Part shown: positions 36,001 to 48,400 of the stretch, in pieces
How positions within the stretch are numbered: position 1 is the stretch's first letter
Layout of the letters: every line of letters begins with the position of its first letter
NCBI GenBank assembly: GCA_019671135.1
Contig: JAHRHY010000006.1
Location: forward strand, 682,001-746,000
Origin: Linnemannia hyalina
Lineage: Eukaryota; Mortierellomycota; Mortierellomycetes; Mortierellales; Mortierellaceae
Length of the DNA stretch: 64,000 nt
Direction: 5' to 3'
Notes under the pieces: model-generated
The model's database searches: none
Seen by the model: the letters and a program-made list of their open reading frames with translations, nothing else
Told to the model about the DNA's origin: nothing
Program-made: the position numbers and the translations under genes

Positions 36001-39000
36001 GTGCAAGGACAAGGACAGCGCCGTGTTGGAGGGACTGGTGGATGTTACTGTGTCGGCTGGCCAAAAGCACGACGCAGCGGACACCGAGCATTCTCAGGAG
36101 ACAGGAGAGCTGTTTGGAGCACACCTTCGACTTTTGGCACTGCTGTTTGCCGAGGCCAACATTCAGACGGCTATGGAATCAAACGTCCGAAAGCTGTTGC
36201 CCCAGTTCATGTCGACACTCTCAAAGGCAGCCTCTTCAACATCGTCGCAGAAGAAGGAGAGCAGCTGGTTGTCACCCCTCCTTTTGATGGTCGAAGGGTT
36301 TGTTTCCCTCTCAGACGAGATCAAGTCTGTTCCGGATGAGGCTGTAGGCGACACCAAGTCAAAGTCAAGCCAGGGAGATCAAGCCATGAGTGGGCCTCTC
36401 GTTGCAGAGTCTGACCTGGGGGCTCTCCTGAAGCACTGTATCTCTTTGCTGAAGCAAGTGGACCTCTCCAAGGATGTTGTCATTTCAGTCTTCCGCATTT
36501 TGGTCCGCCTGACTCGCCACCACAGCCTAGCGGTCGAGTTTTTGGAATCGCAAGGACTCGCGCTGATGTCCGCAACCCTGAAGCCCGAGAGCATTGGCAT
36601 CCAAGGCCAACAGAGCTATATCATCATGGTCATGCGACACATCATCGAGGACACGGCTGTCTTGCAGGCGACTATGGAGAGAGAGATTGTCCGTTGGTTT
36701 TCCCAGCCCTCACGTCCCCGAGCAGGCGATATCGCATCGTACCTTCGACACAACAGCTTCCTGGGTCTTCGCGATGTCGATGCGTTCATTTCTGGGACTC
36801 TCAAGGTCTGCAGCGTTACCAAGTACGATGCGGCTCACCGGGCAGTGCAGCTCACCTTGACCAAGTTCATGGAGCAACAGAAGCACGATGAGACCAAGGA
36901 CAAGAGCAAGGACGAAATCGACTCTACCACCACTCCTGCCGCGGCTGCCAGTGGCAACGATGCCGATAAGGAGAAGGAGAAGGCTCAGGAATCCAAGGCT
37001 GACAAGCCAGCTGCTGCCGGCGCCTCTTCCTCGGCGTCTGCACCAGTCACTGCCGCCGTTGCTGATGCCACCAAGAAGTATTCATCCGAAGTCTCAGAGG
37101 CTGTCATGAACTTCCTTATCAACGAGCTCTTGAACTGCAGCACAACCGCCACAGTTCCCGAGCAACCTGCCTCAAGCACCACAGTTGCCTCAGAGCCTGT
37201 CACGACGACTTTAGTATCTGCACCGGAGACGCTAGCAAGTGGAACTAAAAGCAGCACTATCACCGCCACCCCGGAGGTTGCTTTGGACCCTGCATTCGTT
37301 CATCGCTGTTTCCTCCTGCAGTGCCTGAACGAACTTGTGGCGTCCTACCCATGCTGCAGGGTCGATCTTATGAACTACTCCAGGAAAAAGAGAGACCCCT
37401 TGAACACTGCCAGCAAGCCTAGAACCAACTGGCTCGGCTATCTCTTGAACGACCTCATCCCCTACCGCGGAACCGTCGGTCAGCTGAGCAACACCGAGAT
37501 CAGGAAGCAGTCGATCGAGTCCAACTTTGCTTCTTCTGTTCTTGTCGCCATGTGTCTGAACAGTGACGAGGAAGACGAGAAAAAGCAATTCAGCGAGGCC
37601 GTCCAGGTTCGCCGCTTCATCGTCGACGGAATCACTCGCGCCTTCAAGGATGCCATGTCGTCTACCGAGCCCATTGAGCTGAAGTATGGCAAGTTTTTGG
37701 CCCTGTCTGAACTGTCGTACAAGCTCCTTGGGGCATCCGCCGCTCCAGGAATCTTTTCCAAATCCACCAACGACGTTTCGATGAATGTTGTGAAGGTCAT
37801 GCTGGAGAAGAACTTCATTATGACCTTGACGAACGTGGTTGCCGACATTGACCTCAACTACCCGCACGCCAAGGTCATGGTCACTGCTCTCCTCCGGCCC
37901 TTGGAGAGCTTGACCAGAATGTCCCTCAAGATGAGCCGAGCATCCGATTCCAACGCACCCAAGCCAAGACGCCGTTCGACACCTTTGTCTGCTGGAGGAA
38001 GCGGAGCTGGATCTGGAGATGACGCGCCTGATTTGTACCGGAACTCGTCGCTGGGCATGTTTGATGGAACCAACATCGAGTCTGAGGAAGACGGCGAAAC
38101 TGGCGACTCGAGCGGTGACGAGGACATGTTTGAGGGCGAGGAATATGATGAGGACGATGCCAGTGATGCCAGCGATCTCAGCGAGGAGGATATGAGCGAT
38201 GATGACGAGGATGAGCTCGACGCCGACGAGGATGCTATCCGTAACCCATTCGCCGACGACGACGATGACGAGCATGAAGGCTCCGACGACGAAGACCACG
38301 ACGAGGATGATGGCATGGATGAAGATAACGAGGACGACGACGACATTGATGCCGAAATCCAAGAAGCTCTTGACAGAGACGAGGAGGAAGACGAGGATCT
38401 GGTCATGGAGTGGGGAGCCGGCCGTCACCGTCCCGTTATGCTTGGGGAGGATGAGATCGAAGAGGTTATCGATGATGACGATGACCTTGAGGAGCACGGC
38501 GACCACGGCGATCACTACGATGACCACCCCGATCTTGCTCATCCACACCACCACCAGCATCACCACCACCACTCCGGCGACGAAGGAACCGAAGATGATG
38601 AGGATGAAGGTGACGAGGACGACGAGGATGCCTCTGATGACGATGATGGTGATTTGGAGGAGGACGACGATATGGGCAACCATGAGGGTATCGAGGCAGA
38701 CGAGTTCGAGGCACACCGTCACCAAGGCAGAAACGCACCCTGGGACATGACTAGCACCTTTGTCATCAACGATAACGCGCTTCAAAACGGGCGACCACTG
38801 TTTGAGCCCGCCAACCGTCGTGGCCGACTCTCCGTTCAGGATCGCGCTTTCCTTTGGGATGAGCCTGCTGGGGAGCCTGGACGGTTCTCGTACCTTCACG
38901 ATCACCCCCTTACAGCCTTCCCTGGTGGAGCACGAAACACCCATGCTCAAGGAGCGGATGATGTCATCACCCATCCATTGCTGGCCCAGCCAGCCTCGGC

Positions 39001-42000
39001 GACAGCTACTGGAAACACCGACAACCACAGACCTCGAGGAGCAGGACCCCGGGTCATTACCGACTGGCAGTCTTTCGAGGAGTTGCTGCAAGGAAATGCC
39101 CAGCAGGTGATTGGAAGTCTACTCAACGGTGGCGCTATCCGTGCTGGGCATGGTGGCGCTTTCAGAGTAGAAGTTAACAACGACCACTCTACGACCCTGA
39201 TCCCTATCGAACGCCCTGGAGGTCACCACAACCATCACCATCACCATCATCACCACCACCATGGACACCAACACAACTTCCAAGGACCTAATGGTGACAC
39301 CATCACAGCCACCATTTCGATCGGGAATGGCTCTACTGACAACATAGCTGCTGGACACAAGGGCGACATGTTTGCGGTAGTCAACGAGTTTGTTCCTTTC
39401 ACAACTCCTCAGCGGTGGTCTCAGGAATCCCGGATGATGTATGGTGCGACTGCCCAAGCTAAGGCTGCCCGTATCCAGAACCATCTCATCAACGCTTTAA
39501 TCCCTGCCGCGAAGGAAGCTGAGCGTTTGAAGCTTGAGCGCGAGACCAAGGAGATGGAGCAGCGGAGGAAGGTGGATGCTGAGCGCAGGAAGGCTTTGGA
39601 AGAAAAGCGCAAGGCCGACGAGGAAGCACAGCGTATCAAGAAAGAGGAGGAGGAGAAAGCACGAGCGGCTGAAGCACAGGCCGAAGCCGAGCGCGAAGCC
39701 GCACGCCAAGCTGAAGCAGCAGCCGCAAGGCTCGCACGTGGCGAAACCGGCGAGCCCGAGTCGTCATCGGCAGCAGAGGGATCGTCACCGAGTGGCGCTT
39801 CTGCTGCTGCAGAGCCCACGGTAACTGCTACACCAGCGCGGAAGTTGGTCATGATTGATGGCGAACTAGTCGACATCACCGACAGCGATATCGATGCCGA
39901 GTTTTTGGAGGCATTGCCCGAGGACATGCGCCGTGAGGTGTATAACGACTACCTTCAATCTCATCGATCATCTGCCGCCCCAACATCGTCGAGTGTCGCG
40001 AACGCCAACACCAGCAACAGCGCCGCTAGCAGCGCCGCCAACAGCGCCAACAGCGCCAGCAACGCCAGCCACAACATCAACTCGGAGTTCCTCAATGCTC
40101 TTCCTCAGGAAATGCGCGAGGAGCTTGATGAGTTGATGCGTGGTCCACGTCCTGCTGCTCCAAGTGAGCCTGCACGACGAGACTTGCAGACCGCTCGTCC
40201 ATCTGACTCAAATCGGTTGCTTTCCCAGCTTATCCCTGATTTGCGTCAAGCTATGGGCGAAGACCTGGCTGCCAGTCTGCCCCAGAGCCTCCTGAACGAC
40301 ACCCAGGCTTTCCTGAATAACCTTCCCCGGAGTCTCCGTGGAATCCGCGATCCCCGTTCGGGTTTGGGCGGAGACTTTTTGAGGCCAGGAACCTCGGCGG
40401 CTCCCGCGGCGAAAAAGTCGACTGTGCCGCGTGAGGCCATTCAGTTGGTGGACAAGTCTTCGCTGGCGACCTTGATCCGACTCATGTTCTTGCCCCAGCC
40501 TTTGCCCAGGAACATTCTCAACAAGCTTCTCGTCAACCTATGTGAGAATAGCAAGACCAGAGCTGAGCTTCTTTCGCTGCTTCTCTCGATTCTTCAGGAC
40601 GGTGGTGCTGACTTGGCGGCGGTGGATCGCAGCTTTGCCCAGATGTCGCTGCGAGGCAAACCCCTGTTCAAGGCTCATCAACAGACCAAGGGCTCCAAGG
40701 GGTCTGTGGCACCCACCCCGTCACCTGTGTCGATGGATAACGTCCCCAACTTGGTCGCTCGTCGCTGCTTCGAGGCGCTGCACTACATTGTTTCTTACAA
40801 CGAACAAGCCTCTACGTTCTTTTTGAGCGAGCACGAGGCTGTCACACTGAAGCGAGGTGGCAAGAAGGGCAAGGGCAAAGAGAAAGCGATCGAAAGCAAG
40901 TATCCCATTGTGCTTTTGCTAGATCTGCTAGAGCGCCCTACCTTTGTGCAGAACGCAGCATTAATGGAGCAGTTGATGACTCTGCTGTCGATTGTCTGTC
41001 GACCATTGGCAACACTCGCCAAGCCCAAGGAGGAGTCAGACAAGGAGAAGAGAGCCGACGAGGACAAGGGGAAGAAGCAAGAGGAGGCTACCGGAGCCAA
41101 CGTTGCCTCGGATCCATCTTCCGGGACCAACACCGCAACCGCCGTTCCCGCCACAGATAGCAGCGCTACAGCCAAGACTGAAGAGGCTGCAGGACCCGAT
41201 GCCAAGCCGGATGCCAAGACTGCAGACGAACAAAACGACTTCCAGCCTCCTATTATCCCCGACCACTGCCTTCAGCTGGTTGTCCGTGTCTTGACAGCGG
41301 GAGAGTGCTCGAGCAGAACCTTCCAGTACACACTCTCGGTCATCCAGAATCTCTCGCTGTTGACTGGAGCTCGTGATATCATCACGACCGAGCTTATCAG
41401 CGCCGCCCGAGATCTTGGAGCGGATATCCGCGAGGACCTGGACACGCTTTCTCAGACCTTGGAGAACGCGATGAGTGGAGTGGAAGTACAAGGAATGGCG
41501 CTCGAGAAGTTTTCGCCAGCATCGTCGAAACAGGCCAAGCTCCTGCGTGCCCTCAAGACGATTGATTACATGTACTCTCGGAAGCAGGCACCGGCCAATG
41601 CCCCCGTCGCACAGGTCAACATAGAACTGGCCCCCACTGTGGACCCGGAAGAGGCGGACTCGGTTTTGCCCAGGTCGATGCGCGATATCAACTCGGAGCT
41701 GCTGAACCTGAACAAGGACGAGGAGAAGGTGACAGAAATCTACGACAGCCTCAGCTTCCACGAGCTTTGGACCAAGGTCGGAAGCACACTCGAGCAGATT
41801 CATGAGCGTAGTGACATGATACACGTGGCAACTGTTCTCTTGCCGTTGATCGAGTCGTTCATGGTTGTCTGCAAGTACGTTGGACTCCGGCCGTCGACTC
41901 TTGAGGTGGAGGAGGAGGTCTGCAAGACGAACACGAACTCGACCGAGGAGCTCTTCTTGCAATTCACGGAGAAGCACAGCAAGATCCTCAACATTATGGT

Positions 42001-43332
42001 CCGCAACAATCCGGCCTTGATGAGCGGCTCCTTTTCGCTTCTGGTCCACAACCCCAAGATGCTGGAATTCGACAACAAGCGCAACTACTTTACTCAGCAA
42101 ATGCACAAGCGCAACACAGCCCGCGACCTTTACGGATCATTGCAGATGAACGTCCGCAGAGAGTGGGTCTTTATGGACTCGTACTCGCATTGGCAGGCCC
42201 GGACAGGAGACGAGATCAAGTACAGCAAGCTGAACGTCAAGTTCCATGGCGAGGAGGGAGTTGATGGAGGTGGAGTCACCCGAGAGTGGTTCCAAGTCCT
42301 GGCCAGGCAGATGTTCAACCCGGACTATGCGATGTTCAAGACCTCTGCAGCGGACAAGCTGACCTACCAGCCTAACCGCGCCTCCTGGGTCAATCCCGAC
42401 CATTTGCTGTTCTTCAAGTTTGTCGGACGAGTGATTGGCAAAGCGATTTACGACGGACGGTTGCTGGATGCGTACTTTACTCGGTCATTCTACAAGCACA
42501 TCCTTGGACGACCTGTGGATTACCGGGACGTCGAGGCCATTGATCCAGAGTACTACAAGTCGCTGGTCTGGATGCTCGAGAACGATATCACGGACATTGT
42601 GGATGAGACCTTCTCGGTGGAGACAGACGATTTCGGCAACAAGAAGACAGTGGATTTGAAGCCGAACGGACGCGATATCCCGGTGACGGAGGAGAACAAG
42701 CATGAGTATGTCAAGTACATTACGGAGCAGAAGCTGACCCTGGCGATCAAGGACCAGATCCACTCGTTCTTGTTGGGCTTCCACGAGATTATCCCGGCCC
42801 ACCTCATCAGCATCTTCAACGAGCAGGAACTCGAGCTGCTGATCTCTGGATTACCCGATATTGACATTGACGAGTGGAAGAATAACGCCGAGTACCAGAA
42901 CTACACCCAGTCGTCGCCTCAGATCCTCAACTTTTGGCGCGCTGTCCGCTCGTTCGACCAGACGGAGCGCGCCAAGCTGTTGCAGTTTGTCACTGGTACC
43001 TCCAAGGTGCCGTTGGGTGGATTCGCACAGCTCCAGGGTATCTCTGGCATCCAAAAGTTCCAGATCCACAAGGACTTTTCATCCACCAAGCGCCTCCCAT
43101 CCGCCCACACCTGGTATGTTTTTTTTCTTTTTGATTCTACATGTTTATTTTATTTGATAATTTTGAGCATGCTTGTCAACATTGAAGTAGCCTGTTTCTA
43201 ACGATTTCTCCTTATTTTTGCAATGATAGTTTCAACCAATTGGATCTGCCCGAGTACGAGACATACGAGGAGTTGCGGCAGCAGTTGTTGACGGCCATCT
43301 CGGAGTGCAGCACTGGCTTTGCATTTGCCTAA
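30048..43332 (+). CDS. TOM1: Tom1/HUWE1-type HECT E3 ubiquitin ligase
   Basis: Giant E3 ligase of roughly 3,800 aa with at least a dozen exons. First exons are 30048-30089, 30578-30874 and 30971-31762; a very long exon runs from about 34.8 kb to 43113; the last is 43230-43332. In relatives it ubiquitinates excess ribosomal proteins, histones and other substrates. N-terminal helical (DUF908/DUF913-type) repeats come first. A UBA follows at about 35.40-35.55 kb ([18 protein letters not shown]), then a UIM-like helix ([13 protein letters not shown]) and a very long Asp/Glu tract at about 38.06-38.70 kb. A polyhistidine run sits near 39.23 kb. Two UBM motifs are present ([15 protein letters not shown] near 39.90 kb and [15 protein letters not shown] near 40.09 kb). 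The HECT domain covers about 42.1-43.33 kb with [27 protein letters not shown] and LPSAHTCFNQLDLP, ending in FAFA. All key features of an active HECT are present. Confidence 0.97.
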
Positions 43333-43955
43333 GCAGCTTCAGATCTAAGGACCTTTTTTATACACACGCATACGACATGGAAGAGAAAAGAGTTGGTGGG
43401 AAATTGGAAAGCGAGACCTGGCCTATTTGCAGTATGGCTGGGGGTTTTTTTTCGTTCTCCAATGGTCCCGCCTGGAGGAAAGGAGGAAGGAGGAGGAGGA
43501 GGATTTTCGAAATTTGAGTTGGAGGAGTTTGTCTTGCTGGGGCAGGGGGTCAAAATTGTCGTTTTCTGTATATTGCAGAGAAGGAGAACGACGACGCGAT
43601 CACAGTTCCAAGAACAGTTTCTCTAGAGTTCTTTTTTCTTATCATTTGTACTTTTTCATTAGAATAATATCATTCTATTTTCAATTACCCCCATGTCTTT
43701 CGTGTGTATAGTTGAGATGGAAAACGACGGCCAAAGACCGTTTTACGTCACGGTCTGTCAAGAGCGGCGTAGAAGATTAGGAAGATATACTCAAAGAAGT
43801 TTTTAGAAGTAGTTTTATTCAATTGAGAAAGAATTGTCGAAAAGAGTGTGGGAGAAATATGTACAATACATAGAGAAAAGAAAGAGAGAGAGGGAGAGAG
43901 AGAGCATCCGGGCATCGGATCAGGGAATTGTTGACGACCTTGTCCTCCTCGCACT
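43333..43955. other. Convergent 3' region between the HECT ligase and lumazine synthase
   Basis: A G/A-rich stretch (about 43440-43520) followed by A/T-rich DNA. No coding region supported; two convergent genes end here. Confidence 0.5.
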
Positions 43956-44606
43956 TTAGAGGGTACGGTTCTTGAGGAGAGCCATCTCGACGGCACCAGA
44001 GCCCCAGTCGATACCGTGGTTATGTCCCTTGCCGGCCTTGTCAAGACCAGCACGGCTAAGAGCCTGCTCCTCGTTGAGACAAGTGAGGACACCAAAGATG
44101 ACGGGGACGCCCGAGTCCAGCCCGACGCGCATGATTCCCTGGGAGACGGCCTCGCAGATGTACTCAAAGTGCATGGTCGAGCCCTTGATCAAGACGCCGA
44201 TACAGATCACAGCGTCAAAGGCCTGTCTGCTTCCCTTTGCTCCCGTTGTTCCTGCAGACGTTGGTGGTGGTGCTCCTGCAGAGGTAGTAGTAGGAGAGTT
44301 GAGGTTGAGTCCATCGAGAAGGTTGACGTTTCCAATCAAGTCATTGGCGCCCTCTGCTGCACGGATCTGCGAGACCTCCAACAACTTCTTGGCGGCAAAG
44401 GGTAACTCGTAAGCACCGGGGACAGATTCGATGACGATGTTTTCGGGCTTGACATTGTGTTGCTCGATCATTGTCTTCCTTGCGCCGTCGACGAGACCTT
44501 GGACGATGGGGGTGTTCCAGCGCGTGTGGACGATGAGGATCCGGAGGGCGGATCCGTCCTGGGTGGTGGTTGCGGGTTCGAGACCTTTGTGGAAATCGTC
44601 AAGCAT
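43956..44606 (-). CDS. RIB4: 6,7-dimethyl-8-ribityllumazine synthase (riboflavin synthesis)
   Basis: Penultimate enzyme of riboflavin synthesis. It condenses 5-amino-6-ribitylamino-uracil with 3,4-dihydroxy-2-butanone 4-phosphate. Single exon, 216 aa. Motifs in order: RILIVHTRWNTPIVQGLVDGA; VPGAYELPFAAKKL (substrate loop); AVICIGVLIKGSTMHFEYI, which contains the phosphate-binding GSTMHFE and the general-base His; SQGIMRVGLDSGVPVIFGVLT; and the C-terminal KGHNHGIDWGSGAVEMA. Fungal lumazine synthases are usually about 160-200 aa. Here about 35 extra residues rich in Asn, Ser, Thr, Pro and Gly lie between the LLEVS helix and FDAVICIG. No targeting signal is visible, so it is probably cytosolic. 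Confidence 0.97.
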   Translation of the reverse strand: MLDDFHKGLEPATTTQDGSALRILIVHTRWNTPIVQGLVDGARKTMIEQHNVKPENIVIESVPGAYELPFAAKKLLEVSQIRAAEGANDLIGNVNLLDGLNLNSPTTTSAGAPPPTSAGTTGAKGSRQAFDAVICIGVLIKGSTMHFEYICEAVSQGIMRVGLDSGVPVIFGVLTCLNEEQALSRAGLDKAGKGHNHGIDWGSGAVEMALLKNRTL

Positions 44607-45485
44607 GGTTTGGTTTTGTGTTGTTGGTGTTTGTGGTGGTAGGGGGGGGGAAGGAGGGGTGGTTAGGGGTGTGAAAAAAAAAAAAAAAAGGAAAGAAAAG
44701 AGGAAGCAGAAATAATAAAAAGTGCGCGGTGGTCGTGTTTAAAACAGAGGATTTGAAAGCGTGACAAATATCTAATTAAAGACTAGTCCGTTTCTGACTT
44801 CCTTCACTTCTGGATCGCGAATGGCGGGGGGAGGTCACTTTGACTTTTTGTTACGAAACCGAAGATAACGCGATGGAGCCGAATCTGAGTTGAAACTTGA
44901 GAGAGAGAGAGAGTGAGTGAGGAGAGAAGTGGCTTTGAAAACCTTCTCTCAGTCATCATGTCATGTTCCTGGCTCACTCCTCCCTTCCCTCCGGGGACCC
45001 AGACAATCTAATTAATGACAAACCGCATACAAGCGAACCTTGTCGTCATTGTGCACCGAGGTATTAAAGGAAATGCAATTGCTTGTCGATGGTTTCTAAG
45101 GCTTACGGCGATTCTACGCATGTCCAGATATGAGATTAAAAAATTACACGCGCACTTATTCCAATCGCAAAAAGAAAGAGCGCGCTAACCACCATTGCTG
45201 AGCAAAAAAAAAGAAAATCAAGTGATCCTACATCGTATTCCAGGACACCCCTTTTATTTAGGAAAGAAAGAAAGTAAAGGAAAAGGTGTATTTATACCTC
45301 TCCTTTCTTGTAGCTGTCATATCATTGATGCTGATAAAAGCGCGTTTGTCTCAGGGTGTTCGCGTCAAAGGGATCAAACGCAGTCCAGCTTGACTCAACC
45401 ACATCCTGTCAATCAAACGCCTCGTCTTGATCGTTATCAATCTTGGAGGATCCCTCAACCGGTATATTACACGTCATTAAATAAT
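44607..45485. other. Lumazine synthase promoter and kinesin 3' region
   Basis: A G/A-rich tract lies directly upstream of the RIB4 start (44640-44700; poly-T on the coding strand) and a short GA run near 44900. No gene is supported. Confidence 0.5.
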
Positions 45486-48400
45486 CTATGAGAGATCCTG
45501 AATGGACTGCTCGGCTTTGAGGATAGTAACCTCAGCCTCAAGGGACGCAATTCGACCCATGCTCCTTGCCTGCTCCTCCATCCGTAGCTTCCTTTCCCGC
45601 TGGACCATTTGCTCCAGCTCCTGGATCCGACTCGCCGCCGCTGTTGCCATTGTGTTCGACATCATTGTTGCCGCCGATAGAGCAGGTGACGAATGCGAGG
45701 GCGAAGGCGATCCTGGTGGCGAGAACGGAATCCTACCTCCTCCCCGTCCCACTCCATTCCCATTCCCGTTTTCCATCCCCTTGGCGAGCTCAAACCGCCT
45801 CAGATTATTCCTCAACTCCGTGATCGTCGCCCTCAACCCTTCCCTTTCCTCCTCCATTCCCACCATTTTCTCTCGATGCTCTTCCAGTTCCAAGACCAGA
45901 TTCCGGAACTCGTCATAGTCATCAAAGGCGACCATGTCCTCGAGTTTCTTTTCTTGTTCGATCACGACAATCTCGAGTTCGCGTTTCGCTTGCCTCAAGG
46001 AATGGAGTTCGGCGCGATTCCAGGGCGTGTCCATTAGGTCGTCGTCGTCATAGTCATCAATAGGGAGTTGTTCGCCGTCGGGGAGGATGAGCAAGCTGGC
46101 TGTGTCGTCCTTATCGTTTGGTGATGTTGGTGTTGCAGCGGTAGGCGAAGTTGTCATAGCAGCACCGGTGGATGTAGGAGGAGCATAGGGATCCCTGAGG
46201 ACGCGTTTCACCGATCCTTGTCCGTAGCCCCGACCAGCATTTCCTCCCCCACCAGCAGCAGCAACATTCGCACCGCCACCATCCTGCCAAGCCATCCCAT
46301 TCAAGTTCATGATCGAAGCCCGCTTCTCTATCAGAAACTTCTCCCTCGGAGGTTCCATATCAACCTTCGCAAGAGTCCTAACAATGTCAACCGCCTCGCC
46401 ATTAGCAGTCTTCTGTAACGCCGACTTCATCAACGCAACTTTCTCTTGTTGAGCCTCCAGTTCCGACTGCAGCTGTCTTACAATCGTGTCCTTCCTCGCC
46501 AGGCGGGACTCGATCTCCTTGGGGAACTCAAGGACCGTTCCGTCCGCCGTCGTTTCGACTGTGTACCGACCTATCGCTGAAGATGACGACGACACTTGCC
46601 CTTCTCCAAGACCCCCAGCGGAAGAAGGGATGCCCTTGGTGTTGATGGACTGAGAGGTCAGGATCAGTTTCGTCAGCTGATCAATCCTCTCCTTGAGCGC
46701 ATTGCGGACCAAATTCATCTCAATCATCTCCTCCTCATGCTTCAGCCTCTCCCTCTCCAACAAATGCGACAAGTTACTGTCTGCCGCTGTCATCTGCGAC
46801 CTACCACCTCCTTTATCCATATCCTGTTGTCCAGTGGCTGCAGCAGCGGTGAGCAAAAGCTGTGCCCTGAGTTCCGTAATCTCGCGTCGATACTTCTCCA
46901 ACAGCGCCTTGTCGTCCATGACTTGATTAGTATGCGCCTTGGTGATGATTTTCTTGACCCGGGCCGCAAACTTGAGCGTGTTGTGGGATTCCTCGACGTT
47001 CAGGAAGGATGGGCTAATGGTGCAGATCACCGAAACACGCGCATTCCCGCTTAGTGAGGATTGGAGGATCCTTGTCAGCTTTGAGTCGCGGTATGGGATA
47101 TGTCCTCTAAATGAAGGTGAGAAATAAGTTGAATAGCGCATTATTTAGTCCACGAACACAAGGCAAGATGTGGTGAACCAACTACAAGCACGGACGATCA
47201 TTTTTCAAACTCAAAATGCATCAAAAAGGCTCACCCCCTCTCATCGGTAAGCTTGGCAATGACGGTGCCCAGCGTAAGAAGCGACTTGTTGATAAAGGCA
47301 CCCTCCTTGCGCCGCTCCACATCGGCCGAAGCCTTCTCAGAACCAGCCAGATCAATCAAGTTGAGTTGGGAGACTCGCACCGCACTGGGGGATCGGAGTC
47401 CTAAACTCATCTTTCGCCCACCAGGGATAGTTGGACTCAGTGGCGCTGTTGCCGCACGCTCTCTACTCTCAATGACCTAAACAGCCCGTAACAATCAAAT
47501 GTTGGCAAAGGGTGTTAGGAAGACAAGTAGATTTGGCAAGAAAATAAAAAGGAGATTCGAATCGAAAAGACGTACGATTTGGAAGATGGAGTGCGATCGA
47601 CTGCTGTGAGCGTTGTAATCCGTTGAGCTCGTATGTCGTTGGTCTATAGGAAGCATATTAGTGGAGAGGAGGATAAATATACAAATAATAATCCTGGGCG
47701 TCTTTGTTCATCAAATCATTGAGTCCGGGAAAAGGGTACAGGTCCTTACAGTCGCCTCGCTGGATAATCCTCATGACCTGACTTGGTGTCGTGACAATCT
47801 CCTCCTTCAATGGACTGACATACACTCCACGCTATCAAGGTCCAGTCAATCGATAAAATAGTTTGTGTGAGTTCAACCATGGCCCATCAAGATATAGTGA
47901 CAATAAATACCAGACCCAAGAGAAGGCACATACCCTGCGGTCTTCGTGAATCTTGAGGTCAATCGCCTCGGGTGAGAGTAGGTCGCGAATGCTCTCGTTG
48001 TAGATCTCCAGATATGACACGCGGAGCAAGAACTCGCGATCAGAGTTCTCCCGAATGTACTTGAAAACGTCTTCGACTGCTCGAGGTGTGATTCCTGGTT
48101 GACTGGATGTTCCGCTCTATTTTGCAGTAGTAACGCGTTTAAGGCAACGAGAGGTTGGTTGCCCAGTAGATTTTCTGCGTGATCAATGCAATGCTCGGCA
48201 TGCTGTCGAATGATACATATGCTCGAATTGAAATCATCCGATCTTGATTCAACATACCATCGTCTATCGATTTAAAAGAAAAAATAATACTCGAAGTTAG
48301 ATCGATGTTCACCCGTACAGTTGTATCGTGACCCTCAATGGCAATAGCAAAGAAGAACCTTACATAAGTTTTTCCCGAGGATGTTTGTCCATAGGCAAAG

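Noticed and set aside
37232..39091. 619-aa open frame on the minus strand opposite the Tom1/HUWE1 exon
   Set aside because: It lies antisense to the acidic tract and flanks of the HECT ligase. The hydrophobic Val/Ile-rich composition is what Asp/Glu codons give when read on the other strand.
41036..42106. 356-aa minus-strand open frame
   Set aside because: Antisense shadow of the same ligase exon; no domain and no independent start or splice context.
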